Assembly: GCA_964478025.1 (NCBI GenBank)
Contig: CAYZGK010000025.1
Span: 1-12,285, forward strand
Direction of reading: 5' to 3'
DNA from: UBA3700 sp964478025
GTDB lineage: Bacteria > Bacillota > Clostridia > Christensenellales > UBA3700
DNA length: 12,285 nucleotides
In this document: piece by piece, positions 5,494-12,285 of the stretch
Layout of the letters: each line of letters opens with the position of its first letter
Position numbering within the stretch: position 1 is the stretch's first letter
Notes under the pieces: generated by a model
Databases searched by the model: none
What the model saw: the letters and a program-made list of their open reading frames with translations, nothing else
What the model was told of the DNA's origin: nothing
Translations under genes and position numbers: made by a program

Positions 5494-6345
5494 TTATTTA
5501 GATTTAATAACTGCTTCTACATCAGCTGCTGTTTTACAATTATCATAACTTGTATCAGAAGCTAAAACTACTAACTTTTGTGAAGCTGTATAATATGAAT
5601 TTGTAAAGTTAACAGATTGTTTACGCTCTTCAGTTACTGTTAATCCAGCCATACCAACATCAATAAGAGCATCTTCGTCTTTTGTACTTGCAACTGATGT
5701 TACAACTGAATCAAATTCCATATCTAGGACTACTAATTCCATACCTAACTTATTTGCAACATAAGCAGCAATTTCCATATCAATTCCTGCAAACTTATCT
5801 CCAATTTTGTATTCAAATGGAGCAAATTCTGCATTTGTTGCAACTACTAATTGTGTAGCTTCTTTAGAAGCATCTGCTGTTGTTAATGCAGTAACTCCCT
5901 CAACTTCTGCGCCATTAAAGTATTTATTCATTATACCTTCTTTTGCTGTTGCAAACTCTGTTGAAGATAAGATTTCGTTAATTTTTGTTAATAAATCAGT
6001 TTTTGATTTATTTACAGCAAAAGCATACTTTTCATCTGTTAGAGGAATATCTATAACTTTAATGCCTTCTATAGATTTTACTAAGAAGTCCGCTGGAGCA
6101 GAGTCAACACAAACTGCATTAATGTTACCATTTTTCATATCCGTAACAGCAAGACCTGCGTTTGTATATGCTGAACATTTAACATTTGAAAAACCTGGAT
6201 AATCACTATTACCTTCAATATAATATTGTCCTGTAGTTCCTGATTGTGTACCTATTGTATATTTAGTTTTTGTACATGCAACGCCAAGTACGCATGAAAC
6301 AACTAAAATTGAAACAACTAAAATTGTTAATAATGTCTTTTTCAT
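5494..6345 (-). CDS. Amino acid ABC transporter substrate-binding lipoprotein with circularly permuted lobes
   Basis: This is the extracellular solute-binding component of the importer. A signal peptide (1-17 or 1-23) ends at a lipobox; Cys18 (VVSC) fits the consensus better than Cys24 (GVAC). The rest is a family-3 binding protein in unusual order. Residues 29-143 match the normally C-terminal half: TIGTQSGTTGQYY, AGLAVTDMKNG, VDSAPAD, then the terminal helix motif ending NKYF. Residues 166-262 match the normally N-terminal half: VVATNAEFAPFEY, GLTVTEERK, VNFTNSYYTASQ. A linker (144-165) joins the old C-terminus to the old N-terminus, and the protein ends at the usual lobe junction (KTAADVEAVIKSK). 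Ligand residues are retained: Arg241 for the carboxylate, Asp81 for the amino group, and the SGTTG loop. No leftover half is seen upstream or downstream. CGGAGGA (6360-6354) supports ATG 6345. It is the first gene of its operon. Confidence 0.92.
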   Translation of the reverse strand: MKKTLLTILVVSILVVSCVLGVACTKTKYTIGTQSGTTGQYYIEGNSDYPGFSNVKCSAYTNAGLAVTDMKNGNINAVCVDSAPADFLVKSIEGIKVIDIPLTDEKYAFAVNKSKTDLLTKINEILSSTEFATAKEGIMNKYFNGAEVEGVTALTTADASKEATQLVVATNAEFAPFEYKIGDKFAGIDMEIAAYVANKLGMELVVLDMEFDSVVTSVASTKDEDALIDVGMAGLTVTEERKQSVNFTNSYYTASQKLVVLASDTSYDNCKTAADVEAVIKSK

Positions 6346-6379
6346 TTTTAAAATCCTCCGATTTAATTTTTATACATTT

Positions 6380-6408
6380 ATTAAACTACTATATTTTTAA
6401 TTTGGCAA
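6380..6408 (-). promoter_or_regulatory. Promoter of the amino acid ABC operon
   Basis: On the minus strand TTGCCA (6408-6403) and TTTAAT (6385-6380) are 17 bases apart, which puts the start near 6373 and gives a leader of about 28 bases before the binding-protein ATG. Confidence 0.6.
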
Positions 6409-6464
6409 TTTATTTTTCATAAAAAATATAAAAAGAACATTTTATGCAAAAATTTATGAATATA

Positions 6465-6503
6465 TACGAATAATTATGCATAAGTTTTGAATATTCTTGT
6501 ATA
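6465..6503. promoter_or_regulatory. Tandem ArgR-box-like operator
   Basis: Two 18-bp sites are separated by exactly 3 bp, as in paired ARG boxes. TACGAATAATTATGCATA (6465-6482) matches 9 of the 10 fixed positions of TNTGNATWWWWATNCANA and all four W positions. TTTGAATATTCTTGTATA (6486-6503) matches 8 of 10 and three of four W. They lie in the divergent region between the ABC operon and upp, about 57 bp upstream of the ABC -35 box. AT-rich DNA raises the chance of a false match. Confidence 0.35.
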
Positions 6504-6541
6504 TTTTTATTAATTGTAGCTTTTTATGAAAATTATTTATC

Positions 6542-6570
6542 TTGTTAACTTTTTTCTATATTAGTATAAT
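6542..6570 (+). promoter_or_regulatory. Promoter of upp
   Basis: TTGTTA (6542-6547) and TATAAT (6565-6570) are separated by 17 bases. The transcript would start near 6577, giving a short leader without an attenuator. Confidence 0.75.
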
Positions 6571-6602
6571 TATTAAGGAAAAATAATATAAAGAGGTATT
6601 AT

Positions 6603-7241
6603 ATGAAAGATTATAAAAATGTTATGATTTTTGATCATCCTTTAATTCGTCATAAAGTTTCTATTTTAAGAGACAAAAACACTGGAATGAAGGATTTTAG
6701 AGAATTAATTGAAGAAATTACAACCATTATGGCTTATGAAGTATTAAAAGATGTTCCTACTCATATGGTTGAAGTTGAAACTCCACTTGAAAAATGTATG
6801 CAAGAAAGAATAGTTGAAAAATCTATTGCCCTTGTTCCTATTTTACGTGCTGGTCTTGGTATGGTTAACGGTATCCATACTCTTCTTCCTACTGCTAAAG
6901 TTGGACATATTGGTATGTATAGAGATGAAAAAACTGCTACTCCAATTTCATACTATTGCAAACTTCCAGATGGTATTGAAAAAATGAAAGTTATTCTTAT
7001 CGACCCAATGCTTGCAACAGGTGGCTCTGCTTGTGATGCCATTCAAGAATTAAAAAATCGTGGTTGTAAGGATATTACTCTAATGAGTATTATTGGAGCT
7101 CCAGTTGGCGTTGCAAAGGTTGCTGAAACTCATCCTGATGTAAAAGTATTTTTATCTACACTAGACAGAGAATTAAATGAAAACTTCTATATTCTTCCAG
7201 GTCTTGGAGATGCAGGAGATAGATTATACGGAACTAAATAA
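6603..7241 (+). CDS. upp: Uracil phosphoribosyltransferase
   Basis: This cytoplasmic salvage enzyme converts uracil and PRPP to UMP and diphosphate. The 212-residue product has the normal family length. The PRPP loop VILIDPMLATGGSA (131-144), the upstream signature LVPILRAGLGM (77-87) and the C-terminal uracil-binding segment PGLGDAGDRLYGT (199-211) are all complete. AAGAGG (6591-6596) sits six bases before the ATG. The gene is a single transcription unit with its own promoter and terminator, divergent from the ABC operon. It is the metabolic partner of the uracil permease and of the DUF523 gene in the left part of the window. Confidence 0.97.
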   Translation: MKDYKNVMIFDHPLIRHKVSILRDKNTGMKDFRELIEEITTIMAYEVLKDVPTHMVEVETPLEKCMQERIVEKSIALVPILRAGLGMVNGIHTLLPTAKVGHIGMYRDEKTATPISYYCKLPDGIEKMKVILIDPMLATGGSACDAIQELKNRGCKDITLMSIIGAPVGVAKVAETHPDVKVFLSTLDRELNENFYILPGLGDAGDRLYGTK

Positions 7242-7250
7242 AAAAAATAC

Positions 7251-7287
7251 AGCCTCTTTGAAACTTGATTCAAAGAGGCTATTTTTT
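7251..7287. terminator. Bidirectional terminator between upp and the flavoprotein gene
   Basis: A perfect 12-bp stem (7251-7262 with 7269-7280, loop ACTTGA) is followed by six T residues on the plus strand. On the minus strand it is followed, after GTA, by a run of T from the A-rich 7240-7248. It can stop both convergent transcripts. Confidence 0.93.
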
Positions 7288-7300
7288 AATTACTCACATT

Positions 7301-7921
7301 TTATATAAAATTTGTCCACTTATGGTGCGCTTCTTTTTCAGGCAATCCATATTTTTCTTTTCCTAAATTTATAGACTTAATTAAAAATGCCATATTTCTT
7401 GCTAAAACTCGCATTGTTTGTAAGCCTTCTTCATCTTTTTCAACATCTTCTTTTGTATAACCATGAACACCATTCCAATATTGAGATGAAACAATAGGCA
7501 TATTAGAAATTGTAAAATATTTATTTAATACATCAAATGAGGCTGTTGTTCCAGCTCTTCTTGCAGAAACTACACTCGCCCCTACTTTCATAGATTTGTC
7601 TACTTTTGATGTACTATAAAATAATCTATCTAAAAATGAAAGCATAGTTCCATTTGGAGATGCATAATAAACAGGAGATCCTATAACTAATCCATCGGCT
7701 TCTATAAATTTTGGTGCTACTTCATTTACTATATCGTCAAATACGCATTTACCATTTTTAAAACATGATCTGCATCCTATGCATCCTCTAATATCTTTTT
7801 TGCCTATATTTATAGTTTCGGTCTCTATGCCCTCATTATTTAATGTATCTGACACTTCCTTTAAAGCTCTTGCTATACATCCGTTAAAATCAGGGCTTCC
7901 GTTAATTAATAATACTTTCAT
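7301..7921 (-). CDS. Flavodoxin-fold NAD(P)H oxidoreductase, iron-sulfur flavoprotein-like
   Basis: This is a cytoplasmic FMN-binding reductase of the NADPH-dependent FMN reductase/flavodoxin superfamily. The N-terminus KVLLINGSPDFNG (2-14) is the phosphate-binding loop for FMN, and GSPVYYASPNG (81-91) is the second flavin loop. Between them lies a compact cysteine motif at Cys47, Cys50, Cys53 and Cys59 (CX2CX2CX5C), the pattern seen in iron-sulfur flavoproteins of the Isf type. Many annotated relatives carry this motif without proof of a cluster. Length (206) is normal. AAGGAG (7932-7927) precedes the ATG. The gene follows the beta-glucosidase gene after 48 bases on the same strand, with a weak hairpin between them. 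The natural electron acceptor cannot be read from the sequence. Confidence 0.88.
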   Translation of the reverse strand: MKVLLINGSPDFNGCIARALKEVSDTLNNEGIETETINIGKKDIRGCIGCRSCFKNGKCVFDDIVNEVAPKFIEADGLVIGSPVYYASPNGTMLSFLDRLFYSTSKVDKSMKVGASVVSARRAGTTASFDVLNKYFTISNMPIVSSQYWNGVHGYTKEDVEKDEEGLQTMRVLARNMAFLIKSINLGKEKYGLPEKEAHHKWTNFI

Positions 7922-7938
7922 ATTTTCTCCTTATAAAA

Positions 7939-7961
7939 TTGCCCGACTTTTAATCGAGCAA
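7939..7961 (-). terminator. Possible intercistronic terminator or attenuating hairpin
   Basis: On the minus-strand RNA a 9-bp stem (7961-7953 with 7947-7939, two G-U pairs, five-base loop) is followed by only four U. On the plus strand two of these pairs become mismatches, so it is a minus-strand element. It sits between the beta-glucosidase stop and the flavoprotein ribosome site and may reduce read-through rather than stop it. Confidence 0.5.
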
Positions 7962-7969
7962 CTTACTTT

Positions 7970-10333
7970 TTAATTCTTTTTGCTTGGCTTTGAAAATCCG
8001 TTACAGCATTTAACCAGGAACGACGCAAGCCATAATTGCATAATACCATTACTCATTGCGCTCATACCTCTAAATGAAATGTTTAATGCTGAATCTATCA
8101 TCATCTTATTTTGTATTAAATCTTGTTCGCTCTTCTTTATTCCAAGAGCTGCCCTTACTGCAACCAACATTATTCCATGGAAGAACTTACCAAACCCTGA
8201 AGCCATAACATCTGTTGCTGTATTTTCTAGCGTATAATCTCCCTTCTTTGGAGCAACTTCTTTAACAGCTTCCATACCTAATAACTTAAAATCTTCATCA
8301 GTAGGTTTTCCATTAAATGTTGTATACCATGAACCTTCATATTTTGTAAGTTCATTTATTTTTTCGCCATCTTTCTTGATGTCTTCTTTTAATCTAATAT
8401 CTCTAGATGAAGCACCAACTTGTATTTCATATGTACCTTCTGCCATAACATATTTATTTTTCTCTAAAGAATAAAACATAAAGTCGCTATCTTTAATTTC
8501 CATGGTTATAGTTTTTGTTTCTCCAGCCTTTAAAAATACCTTAGCAAAATTCTTTAATTCACTTTCAGCAAAGATTGAAGCTTTTGTTTTATTTGAAATG
8601 TATAATTGAACAATCTCAGCTCCGTCCACATCTCCTATATTTTTAACATCTACACTTACCTTGTCTTTTTCTACTTTTAAATTGCTATATTCAAAATCTG
8701 TATAAGAAAGTCCATAGCCAAATGGATATTGAACATTAACTTTTGCAGTATTAAAGTATCTATATCCAACAAAGAACCCTTCTCTATAATTTACTTGATT
8801 TCTCTCAACTAATGCATATTCATTAGAACAAGGAACATCGTCTTTAGATAATGGCCATGTTTCAGCAAGTTTTCCTGATGGAGATACTTTTCCATAAATA
8901 ATATCAAGTAATGCAGAAGCCCCAGCTTGACCTGCAAGATATGCATCAATTATTGCATTTGCATCTTTTTCAAAAGGAAGTTCAACTGGAGAGCCACTAG
9001 ATAATACAATAACAACATTTTCACTTTTTGCTAAAACTTCTTGTGCTAATTTTATGTGAGTCTTAGGCATTGACATTGTTAATCTATCTGAGCCTTCTGA
9101 CTCATAATCGTCTGTAAGTCCAATAAATAAAATTGTTGGTCTACTACTCTCTACTTTATCTACGGCCTCTTTTATAAACTCTTCACTCTTAACATTTGCT
9201 ACATCATAACCTTTAGCATAATCAAAGTTTATACCCTCTTCTTTTAAAACTTGCAAGAATGTATCTAGTTTTTGTGGATTTAAATGAGAAGAACCAGCTC
9301 CTTGATATCTTGGCTTTTCTGCCATCTCACCAATAATTAAAGGTTTTTTATCTTTACTTAATGGAAGTAATTTCTTTGAATTTTTTAATAAAACAATACT
9401 ACCTAAAGCAACATCTTTTGCAATTTGATGATGTTCGTTTATGTCATATTTATAGTTAGTCTCTTTTGCTAATTTTCCAGTTTTTTCTATTAATTTTAAA
9501 ACTCTTAATGCAGCTTCATTTATTGTTTCTTCAGAAATCTTTCCTGCCTTATAAGCCTTTAGTGTTTCCTTTAGATATAATTGACTATTACCTGGCATCT
9601 CAAGATCTAGTCCACCATTTAAATCTTCATAGTGGCAATGTCCACCACCCCAGTCTGTCATAGCCAAACCTTCAAATCCCCATTCATTTCTTAAAATATC
9701 TTTCATTAAATGAGCATTTCCTGAAGCAGGTATGTTATTAACCTTGTTATATGAAGTCATAATGGTATATGGTTGAGACTTCTTTACTGCAATTTCAAAT
9801 GGCTTTAAATAATATTCTCTTAATGTTCTTTCATCAAGATTTGAAGAGCCTGTCATTCTAAAAGTTTCTTGGTTGTTTACGGCAAAGTGCTTTAGTGAAG
9901 TTCCAACTCCTTTTTCTTGAACACCATTAATAAGAGCTGCTGCCATCTCGCCTGCAAGAACTGGATCTTCTGAAAAATACTCAAAGTTTCTTCCACAAAG
10001 TGGACTTCTTTTCATATTTACACCAGGTCCTAAGATTACAGACACATTTTCTTGGACGCATTCTTCGCCCATTGCGTTGCCCATTTTCTTTAATAAATCT
10101 TTATCCCAAGAACATGCAGAACATGAAGCTGTTGGAAAAGCGGTTGAAGGAACAGCATCTCCTATTCCCATACCTTTGCCAACTTTCTTTCTTAATCCAT
10201 GAGGTCCATCTGTAACCATAATCGATGGAACATCATATTGCTCAAATCCCATTAAATGCCAAAAATCTTTACCAGATGTTAGCATTAATTTTTCCTTAAT
10301 TGTCATTTTTTGAAGAATTTCTTCCGCTTTCAT
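7970..10333 (-). CDS. Glycoside hydrolase family 3 beta-glucosidase, cytoplasmic
   Basis: The predicted enzyme hydrolyses terminal non-reducing beta-glucosyl residues of short oligosaccharides. The GH3 N-domain (about 1-285) shows TDGPHGLR (41-48), GRNFEYFSEDP (114-124), KHF (148-150) and the nucleophile Asp227 in AMTDWGG. The C-domain (about 310-520) carries DDYESEGSDR (408-417), which holds the likely acid/base glutamate. A fibronectin-III-like domain follows (about 550-640, with YPFGYGLSYT at its front edge). An extra 140-residue C-terminal region (about 648-787), without catalytic motifs, resembles the tail of many clostridial GH3 enzymes. There is no signal peptide, so the substrate must be imported. 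AAGGAG supports ATG 10333. Its 787 residues suit this architecture. Xylosidase or another beta-glycosidase activity cannot be excluded. Confidence 0.93.
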   Translation of the reverse strand: MKAEEILQKMTIKEKLMLTSGKDFWHLMGFEQYDVPSIMVTDGPHGLRKKVGKGMGIGDAVPSTAFPTASCSACSWDKDLLKKMGNAMGEECVQENVSVILGPGVNMKRSPLCGRNFEYFSEDPVLAGEMAAALINGVQEKGVGTSLKHFAVNNQETFRMTGSSNLDERTLREYYLKPFEIAVKKSQPYTIMTSYNKVNNIPASGNAHLMKDILRNEWGFEGLAMTDWGGGHCHYEDLNGGLDLEMPGNSQLYLKETLKAYKAGKISEETINEAALRVLKLIEKTGKLAKETNYKYDINEHHQIAKDVALGSIVLLKNSKKLLPLSKDKKPLIIGEMAEKPRYQGAGSSHLNPQKLDTFLQVLKEEGINFDYAKGYDVANVKSEEFIKEAVDKVESSRPTILFIGLTDDYESEGSDRLTMSMPKTHIKLAQEVLAKSENVVIVLSSGSPVELPFEKDANAIIDAYLAGQAGASALLDIIYGKVSPSGKLAETWPLSKDDVPCSNEYALVERNQVNYREGFFVGYRYFNTAKVNVQYPFGYGLSYTDFEYSNLKVEKDKVSVDVKNIGDVDGAEIVQLYISNKTKASIFAESELKNFAKVFLKAGETKTITMEIKDSDFMFYSLEKNKYVMAEGTYEIQVGASSRDIRLKEDIKKDGEKINELTKYEGSWYTTFNGKPTDEDFKLLGMEAVKEVAPKKGDYTLENTATDVMASGFGKFFHGIMLVAVRAALGIKKSEQDLIQNKMMIDSALNISFRGMSAMSNGIMQLWLASFLVKCCNGFSKPSKKN

Positions 10334-10372
10334 AATTTTCTCCTTATATTTTCCCTTTTGTAGCGCATAATA

Positions 10373-10378
10373 ATTATA
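10373..10378 (-). promoter_or_regulatory. Possible -10 box of the beta-glucosidase gene
   Basis: A perfect TATAAT on the minus strand (10378-10373) would start the transcript near 10366, about 33 bases before the ATG. No convincing -35 box is seen at 16-18 bases, so the site may depend on an activator or be a chance match. Confidence 0.35.
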
Positions 10379-10427
10379 TAAAAAAATTGAATTTTATAAA
10401 ATAGACTTTTTTGTATTTTTTATGCAT

Positions 10428-10460
10428 AAAAAATGCCCCCTATTTTTACTAGAGAGCATT
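10428..10460 (-). terminator. Terminator of the putP gene
   Basis: On the minus-strand RNA AATGCTCTCT (10460-10451) pairs with AGGGGGCATT (10441-10432), including two G-U pairs, around a nine-base loop. It runs into a U-tract (10433-10428). It lies 10 bases after the stop codon of the symporter gene. Confidence 0.85.
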
Positions 10461-10470
10461 TTCTTACTTT

Positions 10471-12063
10471 TTATTTATTGCTATTAGCTAACTCTACATC
10501 TTCTAATTCTTGAAGTTTTTTATCTTTTCTCATAGCTTTAACTTTATCAAATACAGCAGTTACCTCGTCACTTGGCTCCTCTGTAAGTAAAGATACTACA
10601 ACGGCTACAACAATACTTAATATAAATCCTGGAATTATTTCATATAGGTTTGTATTGTAGATTAATGAGTTAAATCCATATCTATCTAAATCAAATAAAA
10701 CCATCCAAAGAACAGATACTACAAAACCTGTAACAATTGAAGATACAGCACCTTTATAGTTAAATCTTCTCCAGAATAATGAAAGAAGTACAGCAGGTCC
10801 AAAGGAAGCACCAAATATTGACCATGCAGCAGATACTAGTTCCATAATTCCACCTAAGTTAAACTTATGAACAAATATAGCTATAACTAAGGCAAGAACA
10901 GATACAACAACAACTGCAATTCTTCCTATCTTTAAAATTTTATCATCTGTTGCATCTTTCTTTATAACTGTTTTATATACGTCAGATGCAAATGCATTTG
11001 ATGAAGCTAATAATTGAGAATCTGCTGTTGACATAGAAGCAGCGACTATCGCAGAAATAATAATACCACCAATTAATGCCCAGCCACCTTTTTCAAAAAT
11101 TTGTCTTACTGTAACAACAAAGACTAATGACGAACTATCTTCACAACTATTACCTAAATACTCGTGAGCAACAAGTGCCATTAAAGTTGCCATTAATAGA
11201 ATAAGACCTGTCCAGCTTGATCCTATTATTTGGCTCTTTCTCATCTCTTTTTCGTTTTTAATTGCCATATATCTAACAATTATATGAGGCATACCAAAAT
11301 ATCCTAAGCCCCAACTTAAACCTGTTAATATTGTAGATACTGATTCCCAGTCAAATTTTCCTGAAGAAAGCAATGAATAATAATGTTCAGATGTTACAAC
11401 TGTAGCTCCTTCTACTGTGCCATTTAATTTTAAGAAAATGTAAGCAACAATAGGAACAATCATCAATGCAATAAGCATTAACATTCCTTGGAAAAAGTCT
11501 GTCCAACAAACAGCCTTATATCCGCCAAGCAATGTATAGAATACAATTATAACAGTCGCAACCACCATAGCCCAAATCTCATCTATTGCTGGAATTAAAG
11601 TATGGAATAATTGACCACACGCATATACGCTAGATGCAGAATAAAGCAAATAACCAACAACAAAAACTACTGAACTAGATATTCTTAAACTTGGAGATTT
11701 AACTTTAAATCTATTTGTTAAAAATTGAGGAACAGTAATAGCATTATCTGCTTGAATTGTGTATCTTCTTAAATTAGGAGCTACAAAAATCCAAGATAAA
11801 ATTGTTCCAATAAACAAACCTATTGAAATCCAAACTTGTCCCATTCCTGATAGATAAATTGCACCTGGTAATCCCATTAAAACCCAGGCACTCATATCTG
11901 AGGCTCCTGCAGATAATGCAGAAACAAGACCTCCCATATCACGGCCACCTAAGAAATAATCGTTTTCACTTTTTGCTTTGCTTGTTATATAGAAATATAT
12001 ACCTACTCCGATTACTAAAACGAAATATAAAACAAAGGCTATAACTTCATAAACATTAGTCAT
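10471..12063 (-). CDS. putP: Sodium/proline symporter (solute:sodium symporter family)
   Basis: This membrane protein imports L-proline with sodium ions. The 530-residue product has many hydrophobic segments typical of the SSS family. It shows strong PutP signatures: SAGASDMSAWVLMGLPGA (51-68), whose Asp56 and Ser58 correspond to the sodium-site residues Asp55 and Ser57 of E. coli PutP, and AASMSTADSQLL (341-352), matching Ser340/Thr341. The last 36 residues (495-530) are charged and cytoplasmic. GGAG (12076-12073) lies nine bases before ATG 12063. It is a single transcription unit with its own terminator. Proline is the likeliest substrate, although other SSS transporters share the fold. Confidence 0.93.
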   Translation of the reverse strand: MTNVYEVIAFVLYFVLVIGVGIYFYITSKAKSENDYFLGGRDMGGLVSALSAGASDMSAWVLMGLPGAIYLSGMGQVWISIGLFIGTILSWIFVAPNLRRYTIQADNAITVPQFLTNRFKVKSPSLRISSSVVFVVGYLLYSASSVYACGQLFHTLIPAIDEIWAMVVATVIIVFYTLLGGYKAVCWTDFFQGMLMLIALMIVPIVAYIFLKLNGTVEGATVVTSEHYYSLLSSGKFDWESVSTILTGLSWGLGYFGMPHIIVRYMAIKNEKEMRKSQIIGSSWTGLILLMATLMALVAHEYLGNSCEDSSSLVFVVTVRQIFEKGGWALIGGIIISAIVAASMSTADSQLLASSNAFASDVYKTVIKKDATDDKILKIGRIAVVVVSVLALVIAIFVHKFNLGGIMELVSAAWSIFGASFGPAVLLSLFWRRFNYKGAVSSIVTGFVVSVLWMVLFDLDRYGFNSLIYNTNLYEIIPGFILSIVVAVVVSLLTEEPSDEVTAVFDKVKAMRKDKKLQELEDVELANSNK

Positions 12064-12095
12064 AAATTAAAACTCCATGCATATTAATAAACAAT

Positions 12096-12124
12096 ATTAT
12101 AGTGAAATTTTACTACAATATGTA
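12096..12124 (-). promoter_or_regulatory. Candidate promoter of putP
   Basis: A perfect TATAAT (12101-12096) lies 17 bases from a weak -35 box TACATA (12124-12119). The start near 12089 gives a leader of about 26 bases. The remaining upstream DNA (12125-12285) is AT-rich and shows no gene or convincing RNA element. Confidence 0.5.
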
Positions 12125-12285
12125 TTTAAACTCAATAAAATTCGCTCTAAGAGTATTGAAAGTCAATTGAAATAAAGGACTCAAATGAAGAACTAAATTG
12201 CGTTTAAGTACAAATTAGTTTTTTTGAGTATTTACAATTAAACAATTACATAAAATTGTGTTGGCTTAATTTTTTAATCTTGACC

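Noticed and set aside
6520..6534. CodY-box-like sequence upstream of upp
   Set aside because: It has three mismatches to the 15-base consensus. In DNA this rich in A and T such matches are frequent by chance.
7779..7973. Plus-strand frame of 64 codons opposite the flavoprotein start
   Set aside because: It lies antisense to the well-supported reductase and its upstream hairpin, and encodes no recognisable motif.
12191..12225. Plus-strand hairpin AACTAAATTG/CAAATTAGTT followed by T residues
   Set aside because: The stem is almost entirely A-T with one mismatch and a ten-base loop, and no plus-strand gene precedes it, so a terminator is not supported.
12279..12284. TTGACC at the window edge as a -35 box
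   Set aside because: The expected -10 position lies outside the window, so it cannot be assessed.
12064..12285. Search for a T-box or riboswitch upstream of putP
   Set aside because: No conserved T-box or riboswitch core and no terminator/antiterminator pair was found; the likely putP promoter starts downstream of most of this region.

Overview
The window is AT-rich DNA with Gram-positive gene structure: strong AGGAG-type ribosome binding sites, TTGNNN-17-TATAAT promoters, intrinsic terminators after most transcription units, a lipoprotein signal on a binding protein, and a PyrR attenuator. Together with protein similarity this points to an uncultured low-GC Firmicute, most likely a gut clostridium. 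A run of exactly 100 N at 2930-3029 shows that it comes from a scaffolded draft or metagenome assembly.

Left part (1-2734, plus strand): uracil uptake and pyrimidine control. A promoter and a long leader with mutually exclusive antiterminator and terminator hairpins precede pyrR (regulator/uracil phosphoribosyltransferase) and uraA (uracil permease), which end at a strong terminator. A promoter appears to be embedded in that terminator and would drive a DUF523 protein, the family that contains the thiouracil desulfidase TudS. The salvage enzyme upp lies further right (6603-7241) under its own promoter. Read together, these genes take up uracil, possibly also recover it from thiouracil, convert it to UMP and control uptake through PyrR.

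Middle (2736-6345, minus strand): an ATPase of the AAA_14/DUF4143 type interrupted by the assembly gap. Its true C-terminus is readable on the far side of the gap. Behind it are A-tract tandem repeats and a complete polar amino acid ABC operon (binding protein, permease, ATPase). The binding protein is the most unusual object in the window: its lobes are in swapped order, so it looks like a circular permutation of the normal periplasmic-binding-protein fold. ArgR-box-like operators sit upstream of the operon.

Right part (7301-12285, minus strand): a CX2CX2CX5C flavodoxin-fold oxidoreductase, a cytoplasmic family-3 beta-glucosidase with an extra C-terminal domain, and a PutP-type sodium/proline symporter with its promoter. 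These are ordinary nutrient-acquisition genes. No tRNA, rRNA, CRISPR array, phage gene or insertion sequence was seen.
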